From contig JAJYBE010000035.1 in the NCBI GenBank assembly GCA_021779205.1, positions 1 to 9,196 of the forward strand: a DNA stretch of 9,196 nucleotides, in the 5' to 3' direction. Below, piece by piece: positions 4,197 to 9,196 of the stretch. Under the pieces are notes generated by a model. It had not been told where the DNA came from, searched no databases, and saw only the letters and a program-made list of their open reading frames with translations. How positions within the stretch are numbered: position 1 is the first letter of the stretch; the number at the start of each line of letters is the position of its first letter. The stretch comes from a bacterium. GTDB taxonomy: Bacteria > Patescibacteriota > Minisyncoccia > Moranbacterales > UBA2206. The position numbers were made by a program, and so were the translations under genes.

Positions 4197-4934
4197 ATTA
4201 ATATTATTCCAGGCTAAATTGAATAATGCCCTGAATGAATCAGCTAAATCTTTGCCCTCAACAACAATGCCAAACATTTTTTTGTCAAGTGAGGCCATCC
4301 TGATTCTGTTTTCATAAATAGCTATGTCGCTTTTAAAGAAGGCCATATTTTTATCTATTAAAATACTTTCTCCATTAACAGCCTTTCGTTCAATTCTATC
4401 ATTTTTGTTATAGAGGGCACGAACCCTTATTTCCCTGTCCGTTCTTTTTTTTGCCCAATCCATTCTTTCTTTTTCAGAAAAAACCTCGGCTATTTTGTCA
4501 AAAGAGTAAAACATAACAACTTCCGTTCCCTTTTTCACATCAAACATATCCTCAACCATCGCGCGGATGCCGTTCTTGCCTTCAAAATAACGCACTACGG
4601 GCTTATCCTTCTCTTTGTTATCCATTTGCTTCAATTCCGGCAAAAGCTCCTTGAGGCGGTTTCTGTTGAATTCAATCTCTTCTAATTGTTGCTTAAATAA
4701 AAGCTCCAATTGATCGGGCGATTCAGCAAAGAAATATTGTTTCTTGCCTTCCTGATAACTGCTAATAAGACCCTTTTTCGTTAAAGACTCAATAATATTA
4801 TAGGCGGTTCCGCGATTAACCATGGCTTCTTTGGCAATGATTTGCACCGGTGATTTTCCGAGACGTAATGCCGCTAGATAGACACTGGCTTCTTTTTCAG
4901 TCAGGCCAATTTTTTGCAATTCAATTTCCAACAT
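4185..4934 (-). CDS. TrmB-family transcriptional regulator
   Basis: This is a 249-residue DNA-binding regulator. Residues 1-75 form the winged helix-turn-helix typical of TrmB proteins: L-x-K-I-G-L-T-E-K-E-A-S-V-Y-L-A-A-L near the start, then ELAK-like VQIIAKEAMVNRGTAYNIIESLTKKGLI, then a wing ending in QYFFAESP. Residues 76-105 look like a coiled-coil dimerisation helix. The rest matches the C-terminal effector part seen in short TrmB-like proteins (VRYFEGKNGIRAMVEDMF, about 113-130). Archaeal TrmB senses sugars; no transporter or sugar gene is nearby, so the ligand here is unknown. It converges on the tiny-ORF unit, sharing its terminator, and diverges from tsaE. The start at 4934 has no SD, but a TATAAT promoter lies 40 bases upstream. 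Confidence 0.88.
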   Translation of the reverse strand: MLEIELQKIGLTEKEASVYLAALRLGKSPVQIIAKEAMVNRGTAYNIIESLTKKGLISSYQEGKKQYFFAESPDQLELLFKQQLEEIEFNRNRLKELLPELKQMDNKEKDKPVVRYFEGKNGIRAMVEDMFDVKKGTEVVMFYSFDKIAEVFSEKERMDWAKKRTDREIRVRALYNKNDRIERKAVNGESILIDKNMAFFKSDIAIYENRIRMASLDKKMFGIVVEGKDLADSFRALFNLAWNNINKKN

Positions 4935-4973
4935 AACATTTGTTTTAACGATTAAGTTTTTTTAATTAGCTTT

Positions 4974-5001
4974 ATTATAATTGACAAAGGCGGTTTTGCA
5001 A
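4974..5001 (-). promoter_or_regulatory. Promoter of the TrmB-family gene
   Basis: Minus strand: TTGCAA (5001-4996), a 16-base spacer, TATAAT (4979-4974). The -10 is perfect and the -35 matches four of six positions. The regulator could bind here to control itself, which is common for TrmB proteins; no operator repeat is obvious. Confidence 0.6.
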
Positions 5002-5033
5002 AATTAAAAAAATCCGTTAAGCTAGGATTATAT
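4981..5033 (+). promoter_or_regulatory. Likely promoter and leader region of tsaE
   Basis: A perfect TTGACA at 4981-4986 faces tsaE. The hexamer 17 bases on is TTAAAA, a modest -10. It overlaps the spacer of the divergent regulator promoter, so the two may compete. AGGA stands 6 bases before the tsaE start. Confidence 0.4.
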
Positions 5034-5513
5034 ATGCAAACTGAATTTATCACGCAAAATGTTAAAGAAACGAAAGAGCTGGGAAGATGTTTATCCAAAG
5101 AGCTTTCCGGCGGGGAAGTGATTTGTCTTTTCGGTGAGCTGGGTGCCGGAAAAACCGCTTTTACACAAGGCATATTGGAGGCATTGGGAGCGCAAAAACC
5201 ATATACCAGTCCAACTTTTGTCATAATGAAAGAATATCGATTGAAAAAGAGGGGAAAAATTAAAAAAATTTATCATATTGACGCCTATCGAATTGAAGCC
5301 AATGATTTGTTAGGTTTAGGGTGGCAAGAAATTGCAATGGACAAAAAAAACATTTCTATTATTGAATGGGCAAATAAAGTTGAAGGAATAATGCCGAAAA
5401 ACGCTATTCGAATTGATTTTGTATGGATGGGTGAAAATGAGAGGAAGCTAATTTGCATCAATTTGCCAAAAATAAAAAAACATGTTAGAAAGAATAAACA
5501 AGAGTTTGTATAA
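5034..5513 (+). CDS. tsaE: tRNA threonylcarbamoyladenosine biosynthesis ATPase TsaE
   Basis: TsaE (YjeE) is the ATPase of the complex with TsaB and TsaD that makes N6-threonylcarbamoyladenosine at position 37 of ANN-decoding tRNAs in the cytoplasm. The 159-residue protein has the Walker A loop GELGAGKT at 34-41, the family motif TSPTFV at 58-63, the HIDAYR motif (Walker B region) at 81-86 and the conserved EWA at 111-113. All key residues are present, and the length is normal. A basic tail follows residue 145, slightly longer than in many homologues. The start is supported by AGGA 6 bases upstream and by the usual MQ-x-x-F-x-T opening. rpsT follows 15 bases after the stop, so the two are probably co-transcribed and end at the terminator at 5813. 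The partner genes tsaB and tsaD are not in the window. Confidence 0.95.
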   Translation: MQTEFITQNVKETKELGRCLSKELSGGEVICLFGELGAGKTAFTQGILEALGAQKPYTSPTFVIMKEYRLKKRGKIKKIYHIDAYRIEANDLLGLGWQEIAMDKKNISIIEWANKVEGIMPKNAIRIDFVWMGENERKLICINLPKIKKHVRKNKQEFV

Positions 5514-5528
5514 TAATTTTAAAAAACT

Positions 5529-5804
5529 ATGCCAATTAAAAAATCAGCCAAAAAATATGTGCGCGTAACAGAGAGAAAAACTGAGAAAAATCGCAAAATC
5601 AAAGGCGCTTTTCGCAGTGCGATAAAATCAACTAAAGAGGCGATTGCTAAAATAGATATTGCTAAAGCGCAAGAATCATTAAAAAAGTCAATCAAGGCGC
5701 TTGATAAAGCGGGGCAAAAAAAAGTTTTGCATAAAAATACCGTTGCCAGAAAAAAATCACGTCTAAATAAAATTGTTAAAGCTTTGGTGTTTAAGAAAAA
5801 ATAA
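5529..5804 (+). CDS. rpsT: Small ribosomal subunit protein bS20
   Basis: S20 is a three-helix protein that binds 16S rRNA (5' domain and helix 44) and helps assemble the small subunit. The 91-residue, lysine-rich sequence starts MPIKKSAKKYVR and has the conserved pattern of helix 1 (RKTEKNRKIKGAFRSAIKSTKEAI) and the C-terminal K-x-x-L-H-K-N-T-V-A-R-K-K-S-R-L-N-K signature (about 65-82). Length is normal for the family. There is no SD before the ATG, only an A/T-rich stretch, so initiation probably depends on an unstructured leader or on coupling to tsaE 15 bases upstream. No upstream regulatory CUG/UUG oddity is seen. Transcription should stop at the long hairpin starting at 5813. Confidence 0.96.
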   Translation: MPIKKSAKKYVRVTERKTEKNRKIKGAFRSAIKSTKEAIAKIDIAKAQESLKKSIKALDKAGQKKVLHKNTVARKKSRLNKIVKALVFKKK

Positions 5805-5812
5805 AAAGTCAT

Positions 5813-5869
5813 TTTACTAAAAAATAAAAACCGCTGCAAGCATTTGAGCGGTTTTTATTTTTTAGTAAA
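5813..5869. terminator. 23-bp perfect bidirectional terminator
   Basis: Arms 5813-5835 and 5847-5869 are exact reverse complements over 23 bp with an 11-base loop. The core is ACCGCT/AGCGGT flanked by A-runs on the left and T-runs on the right, so it works on both strands. It separates convergent rpsT and holA. Confidence 0.93.
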
Positions 5870-5887
5870 GGCAAGCGCATATTTTCG

Positions 5888-6859
5888 TCAGAGCTCGCTA
5901 ATAAACTTATCAATAGCCAGCTTGATTTCAATTTTTCCGGTTTTTATTTTTAGATCAGTCGCGCAAAGTTGGGCGTAAATTTTTTTTAATTTTAAAAAAC
6001 CGAAAAGTTTAGCTTGGTGAAAGCTTTTTTTTACCACATAGGGATGTAATTTTGTGAGCTTGGAAATTTCAAATTCACTAGAAATAGTGTTTTCTTGCAA
6101 AGAAGATATGCGCAAAAGATTGCGAAACTGATAAATAAGCATAGAAAAAAGATAAAAAGGATCATCTCCAAAGGCGATATGTTTATGAATGAGTTTTATA
6201 GCTGACTTTTTATTTTTGCTTGCTAGAACATCAATTGTTTCAAAAATATTTCCATTTAAATTAGCCATAACTAAAAACTCAATCGCCGTGTCATCAATAA
6301 TTTTTCCGCAAGAAAAGGCGATTAATTTTTCCAGCTCTTGATTTATAGTTGCTAAATCGGAATTGGTATAGGCGATTAATTTATTTAGTGCCAAAGGGGA
6401 TATTGCGGTATTTGTTTCAGGGGTAATTAGTTTTTTTAATATCCATTGTTCAAGTTTTGTGCCGGATAATTTTTCAAAATTTTGTTTTTTAGCTTTTTCT
6501 AAAAGAAATTTAAATAGCGCATTATTTTTTCTTGGGATTGAGTTTTCCCAAAAAATAATAAGCGAATCCGTGTCGACTTTTAATTTTTCAATATTTTTTT
6601 TAAAAAAATTTAAAATTTGCGCTTGTTCTTCGGCGGGAGAATCGGAAATGATTTTTTTCAAAATAAGTAATTTTTTGTTTGAAAACAGGCCGGTATTTTC
6701 TAGGGCATTTTTGATTTCGGATAATACATTTTTTTTCTCGCTTGCATCAAAAGAAGACAAACCCGATCCGGATTTGTCATTCATTTGAAATTTATGTTTT
6801 ATTTCCAGGACTTTTTCATAGGAACGAAAAGAGTCCTCTCCATAGAGAAAAAAAAGCAT
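5888..6859 (-). CDS. holA: DNA polymerase III subunit delta
   Basis: HolA is the clamp-loader subunit that opens the sliding clamp for DNA polymerase III. The 323-residue protein opens with MLFFLYGEDSFRSYEKV, the classic delta start (FLYGED followed by a helix), and ends with the family's LKTGKIEIKLAIDKFI block, close to the usual KTG-x-I-x-x-x-x-A-L-E pattern. Between these lie the AAA+-like region (about 1-200; degenerate, no true Walker A, as is normal for delta) and a helical C-terminal domain with the expected LLRISSLQENT and LHPYVVKKSFHQAKLF motifs (about 245-290). Length is within the normal range. It starts 18 bases after the DUF3048 stop without an SD, indicating a two-gene transcript. 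In many bacteria holA lies beside rpsT, as it does here across a shared terminator. Confidence 0.94.
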   Translation of the reverse strand: MLFFLYGEDSFRSYEKVLEIKHKFQMNDKSGSGLSSFDASEKKNVLSEIKNALENTGLFSNKKLLILKKIISDSPAEEQAQILNFFKKNIEKLKVDTDSLIIFWENSIPRKNNALFKFLLEKAKKQNFEKLSGTKLEQWILKKLITPETNTAISPLALNKLIAYTNSDLATINQELEKLIAFSCGKIIDDTAIEFLVMANLNGNIFETIDVLASKNKKSAIKLIHKHIAFGDDPFYLFSMLIYQFRNLLRISSLQENTISSEFEISKLTKLHPYVVKKSFHQAKLFGFLKLKKIYAQLCATDLKIKTGKIEIKLAIDKFISEL

Positions 6860-6877
6860 AATGAATAAATATCGAAA

Positions 6878-7972
6878 TTAATTTGTTTTCCAAGATAATC
6901 CTTGCCCTGGTTCCAAAATTTCCACCCAAATTTGTCCAGGGACAAATTTAACTTCTTGCCCGCTTTGATCATAAAAGAATAATTTGCTTTTAGCGTCAGA
7001 CTTGTCTTTTTTCCATGTTCCGGTTGTTTCTGTTCCGTTCATGTAATAGTGTGCTTCTCCGGTGTCGATAGTATCAAACCATGGATCACCCAATTGAACA
7101 TTGTTGTATTGTTCTCCCTCTACGAGTTGTTCTGATTTAGCAATTAGAACGACTACATTTTTTGGCGCAATTCGGTTGCCATTGTTACGGTCAGTATCAG
7201 CAACTCCGCCCCATGTGCGCAAATAGGAATTGCTAGCTTTGTCGTAGTCATAATCAACATTATAAGGTTTAGCAAATGCAACGCGCAAATGTCCTCCGTT
7301 TGGTCTTTGATCAAGTGGTGCCTCATCTTGATGTGGATAGCCGACGAATTTATTTTGGAGGTTGTAACCAAAAGCTTTGGCGCCTTCAAGCAATTTTGCA
7401 AATTTGGCATAACCGGAATCGACCCCGCGCGCCATATCTGTTTTGCGGTAACAATATTGACTGGCGGATTTTCCCGCGTCGTCATTACAATTCATATCAT
7501 CATAAATTTTGCTATTAAGAACATCTTTAAATTTTTGAATATCTGATCGTCCCCAATGCACAAAAATAGCATCCAAGCCCTCCGCGAGACTTAAAAAATC
7601 ATGACGAGCGCTACGCATCGATCCGACATCTTCCGGATTTCCGCAAACATAAACACCCATTAGTCGCGTGATTGAAGCGGTAATTACGGGCATTTCAAAA
7701 ACCATGTCCGCATCAGAAAAGCCGGAAGCGGGACGCGCTGATACATCAGCCGGTTGCATAACAGCAATGGCTCTGCGATTCCAGTCTTGGCAAGGCAATC
7801 CGGAAAGGTAGCTTACATTTTGTGGATTTCTCGGTGCGCCCGTATCAATCTTTTGATTTAGATTGATCTGTTTATTTGCTGGTGTTTTGGCATTTTTTCT
7901 ATAGAAATATGCGCCTAATCCGACAATTAGGATTGCAACAATGGCAATTGTGATCTTTTGCTTTTTGTCCAT
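6878..7972 (-). CDS. DUF3048 (YerB-like) envelope protein
   Basis: The 364-residue protein begins MDKKQK and has one hydrophobic helix at about 8-24, followed by a low-complexity linker. It is therefore anchored in the membrane with its domain outside; no lipobox cysteine is present, unlike Bacillus YerB. The N-terminal DUF3048 domain is clear from about 65: RRAIAVM, then SARPASGFSDADMVFEMPV, ASITRLMGVY, GSMRSARHDFLSLAEGLDAIFVHWG (about 65-145). The C-terminal part (about 205-360) has YNVDYDYDKASNSYLRTWGG and KNVVVL, typical of the family's second domain, and ends FVPGQIWVEILEPGQGLSW. The molecular function of the family is not established. It is the first gene of a transcript with holA and is read from the divergent promoter at 8003-8031. 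No SD precedes its ATG. Confidence 0.9.
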   Translation of the reverse strand: MDKKQKITIAIVAILIVGLGAYFYRKNAKTPANKQINLNQKIDTGAPRNPQNVSYLSGLPCQDWNRRAIAVMQPADVSARPASGFSDADMVFEMPVITASITRLMGVYVCGNPEDVGSMRSARHDFLSLAEGLDAIFVHWGRSDIQKFKDVLNSKIYDDMNCNDDAGKSASQYCYRKTDMARGVDSGYAKFAKLLEGAKAFGYNLQNKFVGYPHQDEAPLDQRPNGGHLRVAFAKPYNVDYDYDKASNSYLRTWGGVADTDRNNGNRIAPKNVVVLIAKSEQLVEGEQYNNVQLGDPWFDTIDTGEAHYYMNGTETTGTWKKDKSDAKSKLFFYDQSGQEVKFVPGQIWVEILEPGQGLSWKTN

Positions 7973-8002
7973 TAAAATAAAATTAAAAAATTAGATGTGT
8001 TC

Positions 8003-8031
8003 AGTATATAATAAAAATAATAATTTGACAA
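8003..8031 (-). promoter_or_regulatory. Promoter for DUF3048-holA
   Basis: Minus strand: TTGTCA (8031-8026), a 17-base spacer, TATACT (8008-8003). This puts the start about 25-30 bases before the ATG. Its -35 overlaps the -35 of the plus-strand promoter. Confidence 0.7.
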
Positions 8032-8053
8032 AATAGATTTTGGATGCTAATTT
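8025..8053 (+). promoter_or_regulatory. Plus-strand promoter of the leader and Cys-rich gene
   Basis: TTGACA (8025-8030), a 17-base spacer ending in TGC, then TAATTT (8048-8053). It is the same promoter type as 3892-3920 and 3698-3726. The expected start is close to the ATG at 8063. Confidence 0.6.
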
Positions 8054-8062
8054 GTATTTATT

Positions 8063-8155
8063 ATGTTGAATATGCATTTTACATCCAAGAATACTTGCTT
8101 GCCAGTCGCGATTAGACTGGTCGGCTTTGGTTTTTGGAAAAAGGTAAAAGCGTAA
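8063..8155 (+). CDS. Possible 30-codon leader peptide
   Basis: The ORF starts 9 bases after the -10 box, at or within a few bases of the predicted RNA start, so it would be leaderless or nearly so. It has no SD. The product would have a hydrophobic middle (CLPVAIRLVGFGFW) and a basic end (KKVKA). It runs through the hairpin at 8102-8120 and stops 16 bases before the terminator region, the layout of a transcription-attenuation leader. No run of one regulatory amino acid is obvious. Translation is inferred from position only. Confidence 0.4.
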   Translation: MLNMHFTSKNTCLPVAIRLVGFGFWKKVKA

Positions 8156-8203
8156 AAAATTTTTTCAAAAAACTAAACCGACCTCTCGAAAGGTCGGTTT
8201 TTT
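8102..8203 (+). promoter_or_regulatory. Probable transcription attenuator (hairpin, antiterminator, terminator)
   Basis: Hairpin 1 is CCAGTC-GCGATTA-GACTGG (8102-8120). The terminator is CCGACCT-CTCGAA-AGGTCGG (8178-8197) followed by six T (8198-8203), with AACTAAA/TTTAGTT extending it. Bases GGTCGG (8119-8124), plus TTT after a one-base bulge, can pair instead with AAACCGACC (8175-8183). This would break the terminator, and hairpin 1 blocks this pairing by using 8119-8120. The mutually exclusive folds and the leader ORF fit attenuation of the gene at 8261. Confidence 0.55.
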
Positions 8204-8207
8204 AGTT
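8171..8207 (+). terminator. Intrinsic terminator before the Cys-rich gene
   Basis: Stem CCGACCT/AGGTCGG with loop CTCGAA and a T6 tail. It lies between the leader ORF and the gene at 8261. A TTGACA follows at 8215-8220, but no acceptable -10 stands at the right distance from it, so the downstream gene may depend on read-through. Confidence 0.85.
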
Positions 8208-8260
8208 TAGTTCGTTGACAATTGAAGCTGTAATATTAAAAACAAAAAAGGAGATTTGTT

Positions 8261-8608
8261 ATGGAAATCAATTGTTTAAAATGCGAGTTTTCCGGCAGAT
8301 GCGGTTTTTTCCCAGTGCTGTCGAATTGGACGGGAAGTTGCCAAATTCGGGTTCCCCGTTGTTGGGAATCTGGCAAAGACAATAAAACAATAAATGGCAT
8401 TATCACCAGCAGAGTGGTTGATCCTGTTTTTTTCAGTAAGTTTAATGAAGTTAAGAAAAAAGAATCTCCCACGAAAACCGTTTTTTGTGGCAATAAGACT
8501 TGTGCAAAAAAAGGTTGGTGCAATGATGGCATTGCTCGGCATTGCAAATTGTTTCAATCAGAGGTAGAAAACAACAAAGAAAGGAGAGAAGAATGCTACA
8601 ATGAGTAA
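8261..8608 (+). CDS. Cysteine-rich hypothetical protein
   Basis: This is a 115-residue soluble protein of unknown function. The ATG is preceded by AAAAAAGGAG at a spacing of about 7, a strong SD unlike the neighbouring core genes. Ten cysteines fall in two clusters separated by a lysine-rich linker: C5-x2-C8-x5-C14-x12-C27-x6-C34, and C76-x4-C81-x5-C87-x7-C95, plus C112 near the end. Spacing suggests two zinc sites, or disulfides or an Fe-S site; I cannot choose among these. There is no signal peptide or membrane helix, so a cytoplasmic metal-binding role is more likely than secretion. It is preceded by the attenuator-like leader and followed directly by a terminator at 8626-8664, so it forms a one-gene unit. 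A metal- or redox-linked role is inference only. Confidence 0.75.
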   Translation: MEINCLKCEFSGRCGFFPVLSNWTGSCQIRVPRCWESGKDNKTINGIITSRVVDPVFFSKFNEVKKKESPTKTVFCGNKTCAKKGWCNDGIARHCKLFQSEVENNKERREECYNE

Positions 8609-8625
8609 ACAGATTAACAATCTTC

Positions 8626-8664
8626 AGGCGGAAATTTCAAAAATGAAATTCCCGCCTTTTATTT
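8626..8664 (+). terminator. Terminator after the Cys-rich gene
   Basis: AGGCGGAAATTTCA (8626-8639) pairs with TGAAATTCCCGCCT (8644-8657), 13 of 14 positions, across loop AAAA, and is followed by TTTATTT. It lies 18 bases after the stop codon. Confidence 0.9.
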
Positions 8665-8677
8665 GCTAAAAATATAT

Positions 8678-8704
8678 TTGAAAGGTATTATAGGTTTGTA
8701 ATAC
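8678..8704 (+). promoter_or_regulatory. Possible promoter of the tRNA-Leu pair
   Basis: TTGAAA (8678-8683) and TAATAC (8699-8704) stand 15 bases apart, a short but usable spacing. The predicted start falls on the first base of the first tRNA (8711). This would leave no 5' leader to remove. Confidence 0.4.
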
Positions 8705-8710
8705 GAATAT

Positions 8711-8794
8711 GGGCGGATGGCGAAATTGGCAGACGCGCTAGCTTCAGGTGCTAGTCCTAGCGATAGGGTGGAGGTTCAAGTCCTCTTTCGCCCA
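8711..8794 (+). tRNA. tRNA-Leu (anticodon CAG)
   Basis: The cloverleaf is complete: acceptor GGGCGGA with TTCGCCC (one G-U pair), D-arm with the conserved AAATTGGCAGAC, anticodon stem CTAGC/GCTAG with loop TTCAGGT (anticodon CAG, reading CUG), a long class II variable arm (CCTAGCGATAGGG), and T-arm GAGG-TTCAAGT-CCTC. The discriminator is A. The 3' CCA is not encoded and must be added by nucleotidyltransferase. Confidence 0.95.
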
Positions 8795-8805
8795 CAAAAA
8801 TGTTT

Positions 8806-8889
8806 GCCCGGATGGCGGAATTGGTATACGCGCCAGTCTTAGGAACTGGTTCTCGCAAGGGATTGGAGGTTCGAGTCCTCTTCCGGGCA
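8806..8889 (+). tRNA. tRNA-Leu (anticodon UAG)
   Basis: A second class II tRNA: acceptor GCCCGGA/TTCCGGGC, anticodon stem CCAGT/ACTGG with loop CTTAGGA (anticodon UAG, reading CUA and by wobble CUG), long variable arm (TTCTCGCAAGGGA), T-arm GAGG-TTCGAGT-CCTC, and discriminator A. CCA is not encoded. It lies 11 bases after the first tRNA, which it resembles in the D- and T-arms, suggesting an old tandem duplication. Confidence 0.95.
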
Positions 8890-8893
8890 CAAT

Positions 8894-9196
8894 ATGCAAA
8901 AAATTGTCATCGCTGAAGAATATGCAAAGCAAAGAATAGATAAATTCCTCAGTAGCGGGATTTTTTTTGATGGAAAAATTACACGAAATGAAATTGTGGA
9001 AAAAATCAAAGAAGAGAAAATTTTAGTTAATGACAAAAAAATTAAGCCAAGTTATTTTTTGAAAAAAGACGATGAAATCAAAATTGATTTTAATTGGGAA
9101 GAAAAAAATTTTTTGAAAAAAAATAACCAAATAAAAATTCCGATTGTCTATCAAGATGAAAATATTATCGTGATTGATAAGCCGGCGGGAGTGCGG
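8894..9196 (+). CDS. RluA-family pseudouridine synthase, N-terminal part (runs off the window)
   Basis: The frame is open for 101 codons from ATG 8894 to the window end. The N-terminal part is an S4 RNA-binding domain: QRIDKFLSSG (about 12-21), TRNEIVEKIKEEKILVNDKKIKPSYFLKKDDEIKIDF (about 29-65). A linker then leads to IVYQDENIIVIDKPAGVR (about 83-100), the opening strand and the DKPAGV motif of RluA/RluD enzymes, which convert uridines in rRNA or tRNA to pseudouridine. The catalytic aspartate (HRLD motif) lies past the window end, so activity and subgroup (RluD versus RluA or RluC) cannot be judged. There is no SD. The start codon is 4 bases after the tRNA-Leu(UAG), so the gene is probably co-transcribed with the tRNAs and gets its 5' end from tRNA 3' processing. 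Confidence 0.88.
   Translation, partial: MQKIVIAEEYAKQRIDKFLSSGIFFDGKITRNEIVEKIKEEKILVNDKKIKPSYFLKKDDEIKIDFNWEEKNFLKKNNQIKIPIVYQDENIIVIDKPAGVR

Larger units (their letters stand above)
3927..4198 (+). ncRNA. Short transcript with two SD-ATG modules (small RNA or peptide mRNA)
   Basis: The promoter at 3892-3920 and the terminator at 4155-4196 define a transcript of about 270 bases. It contains AAAGGAGGT followed by ATG GGC GAT TGA, hairpin AGCTCCC/GGGAGCT (3983-3989/4000-4006), AAAGGAGGT followed by ATG GGA GAT GGA CCA TAA, and hairpin GGCGAAATT/AATTTCGCC (4106-4114/4131-4139). A 33-codon ORF (3927-4028) would start at the predicted first base of the RNA, and a 25-codon ORF lies at 4094-4171. 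It does not resemble tmRNA, RNase P RNA or SRP RNA by their hallmark motifs. Confidence 0.6.

Noticed and set aside
3927..4198. tmRNA, RNase P RNA or SRP RNA
   Set aside because: None of the hallmark motifs (tag ORF with tRNA-like ends, GAGGAAAGTCC-type core, GGAAGGAAGCA-type SRP core) is present.
5519..5839. Minus-strand frame across rpsT
   Set aside because: It is the antisense shadow of the clear S20 gene and runs into the terminator.
8215..8243. Separate promoter for the Cys-rich gene
   Set aside because: TTGACA is present, but hexamers 15-18 bases downstream (such as TTAAAA or AAAAAC) are poor -10 matches.
8601..8669. 22-codon ORF overlapping the end of the Cys-rich gene
   Set aside because: It is almost entirely made of the terminator hairpin at 8626-8664 and has a poorly spaced SD.
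1..9196. Insertion sequence, transposase or integrase gene
   Set aside because: No protein in any frame shows a transposase or recombinase motif; the inverted-repeat elements are non-coding.

Overview
The window looks like a piece of a small, AT-rich bacterial genome, most likely from the Patescibacteria / Candidate Phyla Radiation. This is inferred from the compact core genes, S20 next to tsaE, a DUF3048 protein, a TrmB-type regulator, many core genes with no Shine-Dalgarno (SD) sequence, and a set of small lineage-type proteins of unknown function. No lineage marker is present, so the phylum call is tentative.

Layout. Positions 1-549 hold the 5' part of a minus-strand unknown gene with its own promoter. 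Positions about 660-3700 form an accessory island. It carries four small minus-strand genes (710-1012, 1205-1501, 1773-2300, 2923-3255), each with a strong SD, in DNA that is visibly richer in GC than the core (a sampled 60-base line near 2050 is 53% GC, one near 6250 is 28%). The island is full of inverted repeats. Two copies of a roughly 140-base structured repeat (1054-1196 and 2748-2884) lie just 3' of two of the genes. They are 99% identical over 100 bases, but one hairpin differs in sequence while keeping its pairing by compensatory changes. A three-stem inverted-repeat element (3349-3464), a terminator-like hairpin and a minus-strand promoter (3698-3726) lie at the island's upstream end.

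Positions 3892-4198 are a compact plus-strand transcription unit: a near-consensus promoter, two near-identical SD-ATG modules opening ORFs of only 3 and 5 codons, hairpins and a strong bidirectional terminator. It converges on a TrmB-family regulator (4185-4934, minus).

Positions 5034-9196 are core genome: tsaE and rpsT (plus), a 23-bp perfect bidirectional terminator, then DUF3048 and holA (minus, DUF3048 first). A divergent promoter pair follows, whose plus-strand arm leads into a probable attenuator with a 30-codon leader ORF upstream of a cysteine-rich unknown protein (8261-8608). Two tRNA-Leu genes (CAG and UAG) come next, and the start of an RluA-type pseudouridine synthase begins 4 bases after the second tRNA.

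The core genes serve tRNA modification (TsaE), the small ribosomal subunit (S20), replication clamp loading (HolA) and probably rRNA pseudouridylation. The most unusual material is non-coding: the covarying repeat pair, the tiny-ORF unit, the attenuator-like leader, and a promoter type (TTGACAAAAT, 17-base spacer ending in TGC, then TAnnnT) shared by the island, the tiny-ORF unit and the attenuator.
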